64,000 nucleotides of DNA from contig JARYMF010000013.1 of the NCBI GenBank assembly GCA_029907255.1, positions 18,588-82,587 of the forward strand, written 5' to 3'. The stretch comes from Armatimonadota bacterium. GTDB taxonomy: Bacteria; Armatimonadota; UBA5829; DTJY01. Below the pieces are notes generated by a model. The model searched no databases. It was not told the DNA's origin and worked only from the letters and a program-made list of their open reading frames with translations. Positions within the stretch are counted from its first letter, which is position 1. Each line of letters starts with the position of its first letter. Both the position numbers and the translations under genes were made by a program. Of this stretch, positions 7,984 through 17,608 are shown piece by piece.

Positions 7984-8193
7984 ATGGTTAAAAAAGGCAA
8001 AATAACGAAGGATATGACAATAGCTGAGGTGCTTGAGATATGTCCGCGGGCAGTGGAAATATTAAATGCGCATGGCATGGGCTGTTTTGCGTGTATGGCA
8101 GCCGAAGCTGAAACTATCGAGCAAGGTGCGCTTATGCACAATATGGATGTGCAGGAAATTCTCGACAAACTGAATGCATGCTTGTGTGAATAA
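7984..8193 (+). CDS. DUF1858 domain protein
   Basis: 69 residues from ATG 7984, which is preceded by a good GGAGG at 7972-7976; a TTG at 7966 would add six residues but has no such site. The whole protein is one DUF1858 domain (KDMTIAEVLEICPRAVEIL followed by HGMGCFACMAAEAETIEQGA). The CFAC pair matches the redox-disulphide cysteines of this family, which is often linked to hybrid-cluster or iron-sulphur proteins. It begins 20 bases after the CBS-DUF1385 gene, probably on the same transcript. Its exact role is unknown. Confidence 0.88.
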   Translation: MVKKGKITKDMTIAEVLEICPRAVEILNAHGMGCFACMAAEAETIEQGALMHNMDVQEILDKLNACLCE

Positions 8194-8241
8194 TGACTAT
8201 AATGTCACAAAATACTTAGATTATCGAAGTGGAATGGAGCA

Positions 8242-9915
8242 ATGGTAAAGAATAAACTTGCGCAAGCTATAGAAAAAGCACTTCAAGAAGCAAAAAAGGC
8301 AGGCGAGCTAGCGTTTGAAAAACTCCCTGACATAACTTTAGAACCTCCTAAAAACAAAGCATTCGGTGATTTCACGACAAATATTGCAATGGTTTTGGCG
8401 AGCGAGGTAGGCCTTAGCCCACGTGAGGTAGCAGCACGCATTGTTGGGCGTATTGGCGACCTCAATGGTTTGATTGAGAAGGTTGAGGTTGCAGGGGCAG
8501 GTTATATCAATTTCTATCTAAGTCCGGTATGGCTTTACGATGTCCTGCGCCGAGTTAGTGCTGAGGGCGATTCATATGGCAGAGCCAACATCGGGCAGGG
8601 AGAGAAAGTACAAGTAGAGTATGTGAGTGCAAATCCGAATGGGCCTATCACGGTGGCACATGCAAGGGGCGGGACAATCGGTGATGTAATTGCAAATTTG
8701 CTAGAGGCTCTTGGTTACGATGTAACCCGCGAGTCGTATATTAATGATGCGCCAACCAGTACGCAGATGCAAAATTTCGGTAAGTCGGTACATGCTAGAT
8801 ATATGCAAGTGTTAGGGTATGATTGGCCAATGCCGGAAGACGGATATCATGGGGAATATGTTATAGATATTGCCAAAGATATAGTTAAAAAACACGGTGA
8901 CAAGTTTCTCTCTTTGCCCGAAGATGAAAGAATCAAAGTTCTTACCGACTTGGCTGAGCAGGAAATGCTCAGCATCCAAAAGGCGGATTTAGAGAGATTT
9001 GGCATAAAGTTCGATGTCTGGTTCTCTGAGCGTACACTTCATGAGAGTAGCAAAGTCATGAGAGCAGTTGAGAAGCTTCTCGAAAAAGGTTATGCCTACA
9101 AAAAAGCTGGTGCAATCTGGTTGAAGTCAACTGCCTTCGGTGACGATAAGGACCGAACGTTAGTCCGAAGTAATGGCCAGCCTACATATATTGCTTCAGA
9201 TGCAGCTTACCATGCGGATAAATTTGAGCGAGGGTTCCAACACATCATTGACGTGTGGGGTCCAGACCATCACGGCTATGTAACACGAACAAAAGCGGCA
9301 ATTGCGGCTTTGGGATACGATCCGGATAAAGTTGAGATTATCATCTACCAGGCGGTACGCCTCTTTTCAGGAGGCGAAATGGTTATGATGTCAAAACGGG
9401 CGGGTGACGTTGTGCTCCTTTCAGAGCTTCTTGATGACGTTGGGAAAGACGCAAGCAGGTTCTTTTTCCTTATGAGAAGCGCTGATAGCACACTGGATTT
9501 CGACCTCAAACTAGCGAAGGAACAATCCGCGGAAAACCCGGTTTACTATGTACAATATGCCCACGCGCGAATTATGAGCATCCTTCGCTTAGCAAAGGAA
9601 AACAATATCGAGGTTCCTGCCGCTGATAAAGCTGATTTGTCGCTGCTTACTCATGAATCCGAAGTTGATTTGATGAAGAAGCTAGCCGAATTTCCCGATT
9701 TAGTGCTTCAAGCAGGGCAATTGCGCGAACCTCATAGGTTGACTAGGTATGCACAAGATTTAGCTGCAATCTTTCACAGTTTTTACACAGACTGCCGAGT
9801 AGTAAGCGATGATAACGCTCTAACAGCTGCGCGACTAGTTCTAGTGGATGCAACCAGGGTTGTTTTAGCAAACGTTTTGGGTTTGATGGGGGTCTCCGCT
9901 CCAGAAAGAATGTAG
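8242..9915 (+). CDS. argS: Arginyl-tRNA synthetase
   Basis: Charges tRNA-Arg. 557 residues, the normal length. The N-terminal additional domain (residues 1-110) carries the typical FGDFTTNIAM stretch. The HIGH-type motif is VAHARG (138-142), preceded by VEYVSANPNGP. The KMSKS loop is the degenerate MMSKRAGD near residue 380, as is usual for ArgRS. The C-terminal helical anticodon-binding domain includes YYVQYAHARI and ends with RVVLANVLGLMGVSAPERM, the standard ArgRS ending. A GGAG lies just before ATG 8242. It follows the DUF1858 gene by 48 bases. Confidence 0.97.
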   Translation: MVKNKLAQAIEKALQEAKKAGELAFEKLPDITLEPPKNKAFGDFTTNIAMVLASEVGLSPREVAARIVGRIGDLNGLIEKVEVAGAGYINFYLSPVWLYDVLRRVSAEGDSYGRANIGQGEKVQVEYVSANPNGPITVAHARGGTIGDVIANLLEALGYDVTRESYINDAPTSTQMQNFGKSVHARYMQVLGYDWPMPEDGYHGEYVIDIAKDIVKKHGDKFLSLPEDERIKVLTDLAEQEMLSIQKADLERFGIKFDVWFSERTLHESSKVMRAVEKLLEKGYAYKKAGAIWLKSTAFGDDKDRTLVRSNGQPTYIASDAAYHADKFERGFQHIIDVWGPDHHGYVTRTKAAIAALGYDPDKVEIIIYQAVRLFSGGEMVMMSKRAGDVVLLSELLDDVGKDASRFFFLMRSADSTLDFDLKLAKEQSAENPVYYVQYAHARIMSILRLAKENNIEVPAADKADLSLLTHESEVDLMKKLAEFPDLVLQAGQLREPHRLTRYAQDLAAIFHSFYTDCRVVSDDNALTAARLVLVDATRVVLANVLGLMGVSAPERM

Positions 9916-10045
9916 CGGGATTTTCGGTGTTTTGCTTTGGAGCATTGTTAGACGGCTTGCAGACACCTAAGTATCGAACACGCAGAGGAACACTGTTTGA
10001 GTGGAAGTCGTATACAAAGAGGATACCAATTTTGGGAGCAACATA

Positions 10046-12103
10046 ATGCATTCCAAAGCATTTTACGGAATTTTAATCTTTCTTTTTCTTGGAATTTCAG
10101 CATGGGGAGGCACGTTTACAGACCGTGATGGCGGTAAGCATCAATGGTATGTGAATGACACCCATACATTAGTGTGGGATGGTAACTCTTATATTCCTTT
10201 TGGCGTTGAATTTACGCCAAAATACCTCACCGATGCGCAAACTGAAGAAAACCTGGCGGCCGATGAGGCGGAGATTGGTGCGCTCAAGCTTGCTGGTATC
10301 TCAGACGTAATCATCAAACCTGAAAAAGCATTGAATTCAATTCCACCTTCAGCATTCCAAAGGATTATAGATCTTCTTGAGACTAATGGAATGCATTATG
10401 GAATTGAACTCAACGATTCGCCATATTCTTCGCTTGTGGGTTGGGTGATTGCGCCTACAAAATATCGTGAGGATGGCATACAAGCAAGGGGCGAGGTTAT
10501 CAAGAGCATCCCTGACACTCAGATGGCGTTTTACGTACTTTGCAATGCCATCACTGGAGAAGTAAACCGTCAAGGTCAGGCAACTGTCGCGGTAGACGAA
10601 GTGCGAATTTCCGTAGAAGAGATGCCGGCTGTTACTCAAGTGCTTCTCATCTATCCGCTGAGAAAGATTCGGCAAAGCTCCCCTGAATGGGGATTGCCTG
10701 ACCTTTGGGCTTCGTATGACAAGCACCGGGACCATTTAGTGGCATATCTTTCGCAGCTGAAATTTGGACCAGGTCTTCGCTTCTTTGTTGATCCATTCAC
10801 CGAGCGGCTGGCACCTGTTGGCGATACTGAGAGTATGTTTCCAGCATCACCCAGCTTTAGAATCGAGTATTCTTCCTGGCTCTCCCGCAAATATAACAAC
10901 ACGCAGACTCTCAGTACGCAATGGGCATTGACGGATTATGTAATTAAAACCTACACGGAAGCGGCTCGCCTTATTCCTCTTTGGAGGCAGGGCAGGGGTG
11001 TAGGTGAGGTATACGATCCTTCTACCAACAAGAGGTACAAGGTTGATCCCACGAGGTCTACTATCTGGCAGGACTTCTTGGAGTTTCGCGAGACCTCGGT
11101 TCGAGGGTATATGAACTCGGTGGCTGATGCTTTGAAGAGGCTTGTGGCGGATGTCCCAGTCGTTTTTACCGGAAATGCCCTTCAGCCGATGTTTCAAAAC
11201 TCAGACCCAGCAGGCTATGATGGCTTGGTGGTGCCCAAGCCATTTGACAATCGCACAACGAATCAGCGTGCGGCCGAGGTGCTTTCTCTTGCAGAAAATT
11301 CAATGCGGAATATTTGGATTCTTTCTCGCATAAGCCCAGCCGCGCCTGGAGAAACAGTCTACCAGAAGAAGGAGGAGCTTTTTGCAGAGCTCAATACACT
11401 AAGAAGCCTTGGGTCCAAGGGCTTTTTCCTTTCTCAGATACCCGCAGAGGCTAAAATTGGCAGTGCAGATTTGCTATTCTGGCTTGCAGAATACGGGAAT
11501 CTTAGCATATCGGATAAGCAGTTTGCTAGCTACAGGCCTCGTGTTGCCTTCTACCCAAAGGATTATGGGGGAATCGGCATAAAGCGATTTAACAGCGGAG
11601 TATGGTGGATTCCTTCGCTCGCCGCTGGACATAAACTCAATTTGGGCGAGGCATATGGTGGATACGTGCTAGCAGGAGTCAGTGGCATGGGGCTCTATAT
11701 TTGGTCAACTAAAGGTTCAAGAACTATTACCATAGCTACTCCTCAGCCCATCACATTGACTACCTTAATAGGTGAAAAGACTACGCTAAATCCTTCTAAA
11801 GGTAGAGTCGCTATTCTTTTGAGTGAAGAGCCAGTTATCGTGGACGGCATACCACCTGAGCAGTTTCTCCCTCTGGAGGTTGTTGTTGGAGCGTTACAAG
11901 AACTTGAAAAACTAATTGAAAAAGCACGTACTAGCGTTCCTGATATTGAGGCGTATGTTCGGCTAGCCGCTCAGGCAAAAAAGCAAATAGAAAAAAACGA
12001 GTTTCTTATGAGCTATGATTTTATTATGGGAGCGATTCAAGAACTGGAACACAGGGTGCGTGCAATGGAGACGGCGCCACCCGGTATGACAGGCGGCATG
12101 TAA
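10046..12103 (+). CDS. Secreted glycosidase-like (TIM-barrel) protein of unknown substrate
   Basis: 685 residues from ATG 10046, with GGGAG at 10034-10038; a GTG at 10001 in the same frame is less likely because it would bury the signal peptide. Residues 1-21 form a signal peptide. The N-terminal WDGNSYIPFGVEF pattern is seen at the start of several beta-galactosidase- or GH5-like barrels in environmental bacteria. Segments such as DVIIKPEKAL, GIELND and LRFFVDPFTE look like successive barrel strands. I cannot name catalytic acids with confidence, so it may be a non-enzymatic relative. The last 90 residues are a charged, coiled-coil-prone helix ending in a short Gly/Met tail. Confidence 0.6.
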   Translation: MHSKAFYGILIFLFLGISAWGGTFTDRDGGKHQWYVNDTHTLVWDGNSYIPFGVEFTPKYLTDAQTEENLAADEAEIGALKLAGISDVIIKPEKALNSIPPSAFQRIIDLLETNGMHYGIELNDSPYSSLVGWVIAPTKYREDGIQARGEVIKSIPDTQMAFYVLCNAITGEVNRQGQATVAVDEVRISVEEMPAVTQVLLIYPLRKIRQSSPEWGLPDLWASYDKHRDHLVAYLSQLKFGPGLRFFVDPFTERLAPVGDTESMFPASPSFRIEYSSWLSRKYNNTQTLSTQWALTDYVIKTYTEAARLIPLWRQGRGVGEVYDPSTNKRYKVDPTRSTIWQDFLEFRETSVRGYMNSVADALKRLVADVPVVFTGNALQPMFQNSDPAGYDGLVVPKPFDNRTTNQRAAEVLSLAENSMRNIWILSRISPAAPGETVYQKKEELFAELNTLRSLGSKGFFLSQIPAEAKIGSADLLFWLAEYGNLSISDKQFASYRPRVAFYPKDYGGIGIKRFNSGVWWIPSLAAGHKLNLGEAYGGYVLAGVSGMGLYIWSTKGSRTITIATPQPITLTTLIGEKTTLNPSKGRVAILLSEEPVIVDGIPPEQFLPLEVVVGALQELEKLIEKARTSVPDIEAYVRLAAQAKKQIEKNEFLMSYDFIMGAIQELEHRVRAMETAPPGMTGGM

Positions 12104-12131
12104 AACCTTGACGGCAAGGAAGGAGCTAGCA

Positions 12132-13145
12132 ATGAAAGCGGTGGTTTTCAACGCTCCAAATGATTTGTATGTTACTGAGCGTCCTCTTCCGGAGATAGGT
12201 GACTATGACGCCTTGGTTAAGGTGGGCGCATGTGGTATATGTGGCACAGATATTCATATTCTTCGTGGCGAACATATTGTCAAGTTTCCGGTCGTGCCTG
12301 GCCATGAATTTGCCGGCGAAGTTGTAGCTGTTGGAAGTAAGGTTGATAATGTAAAGGCTGGCGACCGCGTGACCATTGACCCAAATATCGTTGACAATAC
12401 TTGCTTTTTCTGCCGAAGGGGCGAAATCCATCTGTGCAAAAACCTCACCGCCGTTGGCGTGAACTTGGATGGCGGGTTTGCTGAGTATTGCTCTGTTCCT
12501 GCAGTTCAATGCTATAAGGTTCCTGCAAGCCTTAGCATAGAAGAAGCGGCAATGGTTGAGCCACTCGCATGTTGCATCCACGGCATCGACCAAGCAAAAA
12601 TTGAGCCAGGGTATAATGTAGTTATATTGGGTGCTGGGTTTATCGGTTTGCTAATGGTTCAGCTTGCCAAAATAGCCGGTGCGAAGCACATAATTGTGAG
12701 TGAGCCTGACGAGAGAAAGCGACACCTAGCGGCAAGGTTTGGTTCCGATGTTCAAGTTGACCCAAGGACGCGTAATGTAGCAGCAGAGGTTGGCGAGGTG
12801 ACGGGCGTTGGCGCTGACGTAGTTATTGAAGCTGCCGGTATGCCCGAGACAGCTGTACTAGCGATTGATTTGGCACGCCGTGGAGGAACGGTCCTTCAGT
12901 TCGGCATGGTGAGTCCCGACCGGCTGGTCGAAATATCGCCATATCAGATTTATTATAAGGAGCTAACAATTCGTGGGTCATTCGTCAATCCGTTTACACA
13001 TTCACGAGCAGTTGAGCTCCTGGCATCTAAGCAAGTGGATGTTATGCCGCTTATAACTCATCGCTTTGGACAAGAAAAAGCCGCAATGGCAATCCAAACA
13101 GCACGCACTGGCGATGCGATAAAAGTATTGATTATTCCCGATTAG
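12132..13145 (+). CDS. Zinc-dependent alcohol (sugar-alcohol) dehydrogenase, MDR family
   Basis: 337 residues from ATG 12132 with AAGGAG 7-12 bases upstream. Catalytic zinc ligands are C37 (in CGICGTD) and H58-E59 (GHEF), with a further Glu in the MVEPLACC segment. The nucleotide fold has GAGFIG followed by an acidic VSEPDERK, so NAD(H) is expected. The structural zinc lobe has C91, C94 and C102, but the usual first cysteine is D88, a substitution known in some polyol dehydrogenases. The closest named relatives are sorbitol, threonine and galactitol dehydrogenases. It likely oxidises a sugar alcohol or related polyol and is grouped with a YesL-like membrane protein and a PfkB kinase. Confidence 0.88.
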   Translation: MKAVVFNAPNDLYVTERPLPEIGDYDALVKVGACGICGTDIHILRGEHIVKFPVVPGHEFAGEVVAVGSKVDNVKAGDRVTIDPNIVDNTCFFCRRGEIHLCKNLTAVGVNLDGGFAEYCSVPAVQCYKVPASLSIEEAAMVEPLACCIHGIDQAKIEPGYNVVILGAGFIGLLMVQLAKIAGAKHIIVSEPDERKRHLAARFGSDVQVDPRTRNVAAEVGEVTGVGADVVIEAAGMPETAVLAIDLARRGGTVLQFGMVSPDRLVEISPYQIYYKELTIRGSFVNPFTHSRAVELLASKQVDVMPLITHRFGQEKAAMAIQTARTGDAIKVLIIPD

Positions 13146-13154
13146 TGAAATAAT

Positions 13155-13877
13155 ATGCCGAGTATTGGAAAAACACTAAAGAAATCATTCGCAGATTCAT
13201 ACGATTACCTAGGGCTTGTTCTATTTTGCAGCTTTCTATGGTTTGGGATTGTAATCGCAATATTATCAACAGCCAAGCTTCCACTAACCACGCTGGTTCA
13301 TGTTTTGTTGTTTATTGTGTTATGCATATTATTGCTATCACCAATAACTGCCGGTGTGCTGACGGTGGCACGGAAAATCGCCGCAAGGGACGACCCTTCA
13401 ATACTTGACCTTTTTCTTGGTTTTAAACACTTCTTAATCCCTGCGTGGAAGCTTGGTACATCAGAAATAGTAATCACGGTATTATTGGTTGGCAATATCT
13501 GGTTTTATCTGACTCTAACCATGCCTTTGAAATTGGTTTCTGTTTTCTTTTTTTATCTCTTGTTGGCATGGATAATGAGTATGATTTACCATTATCCCTT
13601 GTTAATCGAACAGAATCCGGGTACGCTAAAGATTCTAAAGAGAGGATTTCTGTTAATGCTCGACAATCTGGGCTTTACGACTGTTATATTCCTTGCTATA
13701 ATCATGCTTACTTGCCTATGCATCGTCACATTGGTAGGGTTACCTCTTTTATATGCTGGTATGGTAGGAATATTCGCAACCCGGGCTGCAAGAGCGCTTT
13801 TCATAAAATACGGAATTTTGCCGCCTGAGCCTGAGCCCCAACCAGTTACAGATGATGTTTGGAGACTCCCTGACTAG
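13155..13877 (+). CDS. YesL-like (DUF624) integral membrane protein
   Basis: 240 residues with about five hydrophobic segments, at roughly 20-37, 46-68, 100-118, 122-142 and 172-205. The opening KTLKKSFADSYDYLGLVLFCSFLWF and the LSPITAGVL motif fit the DUF624/YesL family. YesL proteins are often encoded with carbohydrate uptake and breakdown genes, which agrees with the dehydrogenase 10 bases upstream and the sugar kinase downstream. The function of the family is unknown. The Pro-rich C-terminus (PPEPEPQPV) is cytoplasmic or periplasmic linker-like. No strong ribosome-binding site precedes ATG 13155; coupling to the upstream stop is likely. Confidence 0.7.
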   Translation: MPSIGKTLKKSFADSYDYLGLVLFCSFLWFGIVIAILSTAKLPLTTLVHVLLFIVLCILLLSPITAGVLTVARKIAARDDPSILDLFLGFKHFLIPAWKLGTSEIVITVLLVGNIWFYLTLTMPLKLVSVFFFYLLLAWIMSMIYHYPLLIEQNPGTLKILKRGFLLMLDNLGFTTVIFLAIIMLTCLCIVTLVGLPLLYAGMVGIFATRAARALFIKYGILPPEPEPQPVTDDVWRLPD

Positions 13878-13978
13878 GGAGAGGCAATTAAAATAACCAG
13901 TTTGTGGGTGTTTTAATCCACACCCGGCATAATCATTGTTCAAATTTCAAAGAAAATTGCTCTGAAAGGAACATTGCA

Positions 13979-14917
13979 ATGTCGGAAGTTGTTTGTATTG
14001 GAATATTGGTTGCAGATGTCATTGGGAAACCGGTTACCGAGTATCCCGAGCGGGGAAAACTTGTTTTAGTCGACCGAATGGAGCTTCACAGCGGCGGATG
14101 TGCATCAAGCACAGCGATAGCACTTTCCAAAATAGGAGTGGAGACCGGAGTAATTGGCAAAGTCGGAGACGACGGTTTTGGTGACTTTTTGATAGGGGTT
14201 CTAGAACGCGCGGGCATAGACGCCAGGGGGGTTGTTCGCGACCCCGAGACGGCAACTTCGGCAACGATGGTCATGGTTCACCCAGATGGTGAGCGAAGCT
14301 TCATTCATTACCTTGGAGCAAACGCAACATTGACCGAACAAGATGTTAATTTTGACTTGCTAAAGGGTGCAAAGATATTGCATATTGCAGGGTCATTTTT
14401 GATGCCGGCGTTCGATGGAGAGCCAACAGCAAGGGTTTTGAGGAAAGCAAAGCAAATGGGGCTTACAACCAGTCTTGACACCGCATGGGATTCGAAGGGC
14501 CGATGGATGAGTCTAATCGAACCATGCCTTCCATATGTTGACATAGCAGTTCCAAGTATAGAGGAAGCACGCATGGTAACTGGCAAGCACAATCCGCCTG
14601 ATGTTGCGGCAGTGCTAATGGATCATGGAGTGAAAATTGTGGCTCTCAAAATGGGTGAGGAAGGTTGCTACATACGCTCAAAGGATGTTGAGCTTTACAT
14701 ACCGCGGTTTGACGTGGTGGCAGTAGATGCATGCGGGGCAGGTGACTGCTTTGCGGCAGGTTTCCTTACCGGCATCTTAAGTGGTTGGGATTTGGAAAAA
14801 ACAGGTAGGTTTGCGAATGCTGTTGGCGCCACTTGCGTTATGGCATTAGGCGCAACTACGGGAATTAAAAGTCTAGAGGATACACTATATTTCATGGAGC
14901 ATACTCCGACATGTTAA
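13979..14917 (+). CDS. PfkB-family carbohydrate kinase
   Basis: 312 residues from ATG 13979, with AAAGGA upstream; the in-frame TTG at 13904 is less likely. A ribokinase-type sugar kinase: the N-terminal GG motif in LHSGGCASSTAIALSKIG, the central VGDDGFGDF element and the C-terminal signature VDACGAGDCFAAG, where D256 is the expected catalytic base. It uses ATP to phosphorylate a sugar or sugar acid such as ribose, fructose or ketodeoxygluconate; which one cannot be told. With the dehydrogenase and the YesL-like protein it forms a small sugar-use cluster. Its last codons overlap alaS by 7 bases (ATGTTAA), so translation may be coupled. Confidence 0.9.
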   Translation: MSEVVCIGILVADVIGKPVTEYPERGKLVLVDRMELHSGGCASSTAIALSKIGVETGVIGKVGDDGFGDFLIGVLERAGIDARGVVRDPETATSATMVMVHPDGERSFIHYLGANATLTEQDVNFDLLKGAKILHIAGSFLMPAFDGEPTARVLRKAKQMGLTTSLDTAWDSKGRWMSLIEPCLPYVDIAVPSIEEARMVTGKHNPPDVAAVLMDHGVKIVALKMGEEGCYIRSKDVELYIPRFDVVAVDACGAGDCFAAGFLTGILSGWDLEKTGRFANAVGATCVMALGATTGIKSLEDTLYFMEHTPTC

Positions 14918-17583
14918 GTAGTGAGCTGAGGACAAAATATCTTAAATTCTTTGAGGAACGAGGACACCTTATATACCCAAGTGATTCTCTCGTGCCCGAT
15001 GATCCCACCTTGCTATTTACCAGCGCTGGGATGGTTCAGTTCAAGCCATATTTTATTGGCGCACGCAAGCCTCCGAGGAGTCGTATAACTACCGCTCAGA
15101 AATGTCTGCGAACTGGAGACTTGGAAGTAGTAGGAACAACACCATTCCACCATACTTTTTTTGAAATGATGGGCAACTTCTCGTTTGGCGACTATTTCAA
15201 AAAAGAGGCAATTGCTTGGGCATGGGAGTTTCTTACGAAAGTTCTTGGTTTCTCCCCAAACGACCTTTGGGTTAGTGTTTATGAGAACGACGACGAGGCA
15301 TATGAAATCTGGGAGAAAATAGTTGGTGTTCCGAATGAGCGCATTGTTCGTCTAGGGGCTGGAAAGAACTATTGGCCTCCAAATGCACCAACCGAAGGTC
15401 CAAATGGCCCATGTGGGCCGTGCTCTGAGATATTCTTTGACTATGGTGCAGACGTTGGCTGCAAGCGACCAAATTGCGACCCTTCTTGCGATTGTGCAAG
15501 GTTTAGCGAGGTTTGGAATCTTGTTTTTATGCAATACAATCGCGAAGAAGATGGTACGCTAACGCCGCTGCCCCAAAAAAACATCGATACGGGTCTTGGG
15601 CTCGAACGTGTTACAGCAATTCTCCAAGGCACGCCTACAAACTTCGAGACCGATTTGTTTTTCCCAATTATCAAAAGCATTGAAGAGGTAAGTGGGGCGA
15701 AGTACCAAGCAAAGGAATCAGATGCTGACATAGCCTTCCGCGTTATTGCCGACCATATCCGGGCGATGGTTTTTGCAATTGCGGATGGTGTTCTTCCGTC
15801 GAACGTAGGAAGAGGATATGTTTTGCGGCGAATTATCCGCAGGGCAGTATTAAAAGGCAGATTGCTTGGCCTCCAGGAACCATTCCTAGACCGAATTGCA
15901 CCTGTTGTGGTTGAGGTTATGAAAGACCCTTACCCAGAGCTGGTGGAACGGGAAGGGCACGTATGCAGGACTATAAGAGCTGATGAGGAAAAATTCCTGC
16001 GCACTTTAAACCAAGGGATGCAGAAGTTGGAGGAGGCAATAGAGGCTGTACTCAAGGGCAGTGGTGGTGCAGAGAAAGTGCTTCCAGGAATGGAGGCGTT
16101 TGTTCTCTATGATACTTACGGATTCCCTTTGGAGCTTACAGAAGAGATTGCCGCCGAACACGGACTGCGCGTAGATATCCAAGGCTTCAATGAGGCGATG
16201 GAGGAACAGCGCAGAAAAGCCAGAGAAGGAAGCGAAATTCCCTCTGAACTATTCGCTGCAAGCCTCATGACACTTGCTGAAATAGAAAAAGAAGAGCCTG
16301 AGACGGAGTTTGTTGGCTATGATATGCTAATTTCAGAATCGAAAATAGTTGGCATTCTGAAAAATGGAGAACTTGTTGATTCTGCTTCCCAGAATGATGA
16401 AATTGAACTTGTGTTGGACCGAACACCTTTCTACGCCGAGTCTGGAGGACAAGTAGGCGATAAAGGCATTATTACAACAAAAGAAGGCGCAGAAGTCGCT
16501 GTAGAGCATACATACCGAGCTGGTTCGCTTATTGTACATTCTGGCAGGGTTACCTCTGGAAAATTGAGCCGTGGGGAGAGAGTAACGGCTGCGGTAGACA
16601 GTGTGCGAAGAATGGCGACTATGCGCAACCATACAGCAACTCACTTGCTCCATAAGGCGCTTAGAGTAGTGCTCGGCGAACATGTTGTCCAGTCTGGTTC
16701 GTCGGTTGACCCCGAACGACTGAGGTTTGACTTTACGCACCCCTCGCCACTTTCGCCTGAGGAATTAGCGCGGGTAGAAAGTATTGTAAATACCGAGATA
16801 TATAATAGCCTTCCTGTCGAAATTTACCAGACCACTCTTGAACAGGCGAAGGAGGACGGGGCAATGGCTCTATTTACCGAGAAATATGGCGGCCAGGTAA
16901 GAGTGGTAAGGATTGGCGACGTAAGTCTGGAACTTTGTGGCGGAACTCATGTGTCAAACACTAGTCAAGTTGGGATATTTAAAATCGTCAGCGAGAGTAG
17001 CGTTGGTGCAGGTCTTCGAAGAATCGAGGCAATGACTGGGCTTGCTGCGCTTGCATACCTAAATGAACGCGAGGCGCTTCTCAATGCCGCGGCGGAAATT
17101 CTGAGGACAGCTCCGACAGATGTCCCTGATGCTGTGCGCAGGCTCGTGGAGAATTTGAAAACTGCAGAAAAGCGAATTAGTGATCTCCAGCGTCGAATTG
17201 TTTCGGGCGGCGCAGAAGAGCTTGCCTCGAGAGCCGTTGATGTGAACGGTATAAAGCTCATCGCGGCAAGAGTTGAAGGCGATGCTGAGGCACTGAGCAC
17301 GTTGGCAGATGGCTTGGCAAATAAACTAAAATCTGCTGTTGTTGTGCTAGGTGCCCCGGCAGATGGGAAAGTAATTTTTGTCAGTAAAGTCACCGCCGAC
17401 CTTGTGAAAAAAGGTTTCAATGCCGGCGATATAATACGTGAGGTGGCAAAGGTTGCAGGCGGAGGTGGTGGAGGACGCCCAGATTTTGCGCAGGCTGGCG
17501 GGCGTGATGTCGGCAAACTTGACGAAGCACTTGAGAAAGCTAGGGAGCTTGTGAAAAAGAAAGCAGAGAGTAGCGCCCCATAA
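14911..17583 (+). CDS. alaS: Alanyl-tRNA synthetase
   Basis: Charges tRNA-Ala and clears mischarged Ser/Gly. 890 residues, the normal length. The N-terminal class II core opens with ELRTKYLKFFEERGH and includes FTSAGMVQFKPYF and TAQKCLRTGD. The editing-domain zinc site is HTATH (574-578) with CGGTH (676-680). A coiled region and the C-Ala/DHHA1 domain follow, with the glycine-rich GGGGGGRPDFAQAGG. The start overlaps the end of the PfkB gene, leaving little room for a separate ribosome-binding site. It heads the housekeeping run alaS-ruvX-mltG-yqeG-aroE, an order also found in clostridial and related genomes. Confidence 0.97.
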   Translation: MLSSELRTKYLKFFEERGHLIYPSDSLVPDDPTLLFTSAGMVQFKPYFIGARKPPRSRITTAQKCLRTGDLEVVGTTPFHHTFFEMMGNFSFGDYFKKEAIAWAWEFLTKVLGFSPNDLWVSVYENDDEAYEIWEKIVGVPNERIVRLGAGKNYWPPNAPTEGPNGPCGPCSEIFFDYGADVGCKRPNCDPSCDCARFSEVWNLVFMQYNREEDGTLTPLPQKNIDTGLGLERVTAILQGTPTNFETDLFFPIIKSIEEVSGAKYQAKESDADIAFRVIADHIRAMVFAIADGVLPSNVGRGYVLRRIIRRAVLKGRLLGLQEPFLDRIAPVVVEVMKDPYPELVEREGHVCRTIRADEEKFLRTLNQGMQKLEEAIEAVLKGSGGAEKVLPGMEAFVLYDTYGFPLELTEEIAAEHGLRVDIQGFNEAMEEQRRKAREGSEIPSELFAASLMTLAEIEKEEPETEFVGYDMLISESKIVGILKNGELVDSASQNDEIELVLDRTPFYAESGGQVGDKGIITTKEGAEVAVEHTYRAGSLIVHSGRVTSGKLSRGERVTAAVDSVRRMATMRNHTATHLLHKALRVVLGEHVVQSGSSVDPERLRFDFTHPSPLSPEELARVESIVNTEIYNSLPVEIYQTTLEQAKEDGAMALFTEKYGGQVRVVRIGDVSLELCGGTHVSNTSQVGIFKIVSESSVGAGLRRIEAMTGLAALAYLNEREALLNAAAEILRTAPTDVPDAVRRLVENLKTAEKRISDLQRRIVSGGAEELASRAVDVNGIKLIAARVEGDAEALSTLADGLANKLKSAVVVLGAPADGKVIFVSKVTADLVKKGFNAGDIIREVAKVAGGGGGGRPDFAQAGGRDVGKLDEALEKARELVKKKAESSAP

Positions 17584-17608
17584 CTTTTTTGTGCTTGCAA
17601 TTAAAGAC

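Noticed and set aside
16965..17600. 211-codon frame on the - strand opposite alaS
   Set aside because: Low-complexity Ala/Ser/Thr translation mirrors the coding bias of alaS; no ribosome-binding site or recognisable domain.
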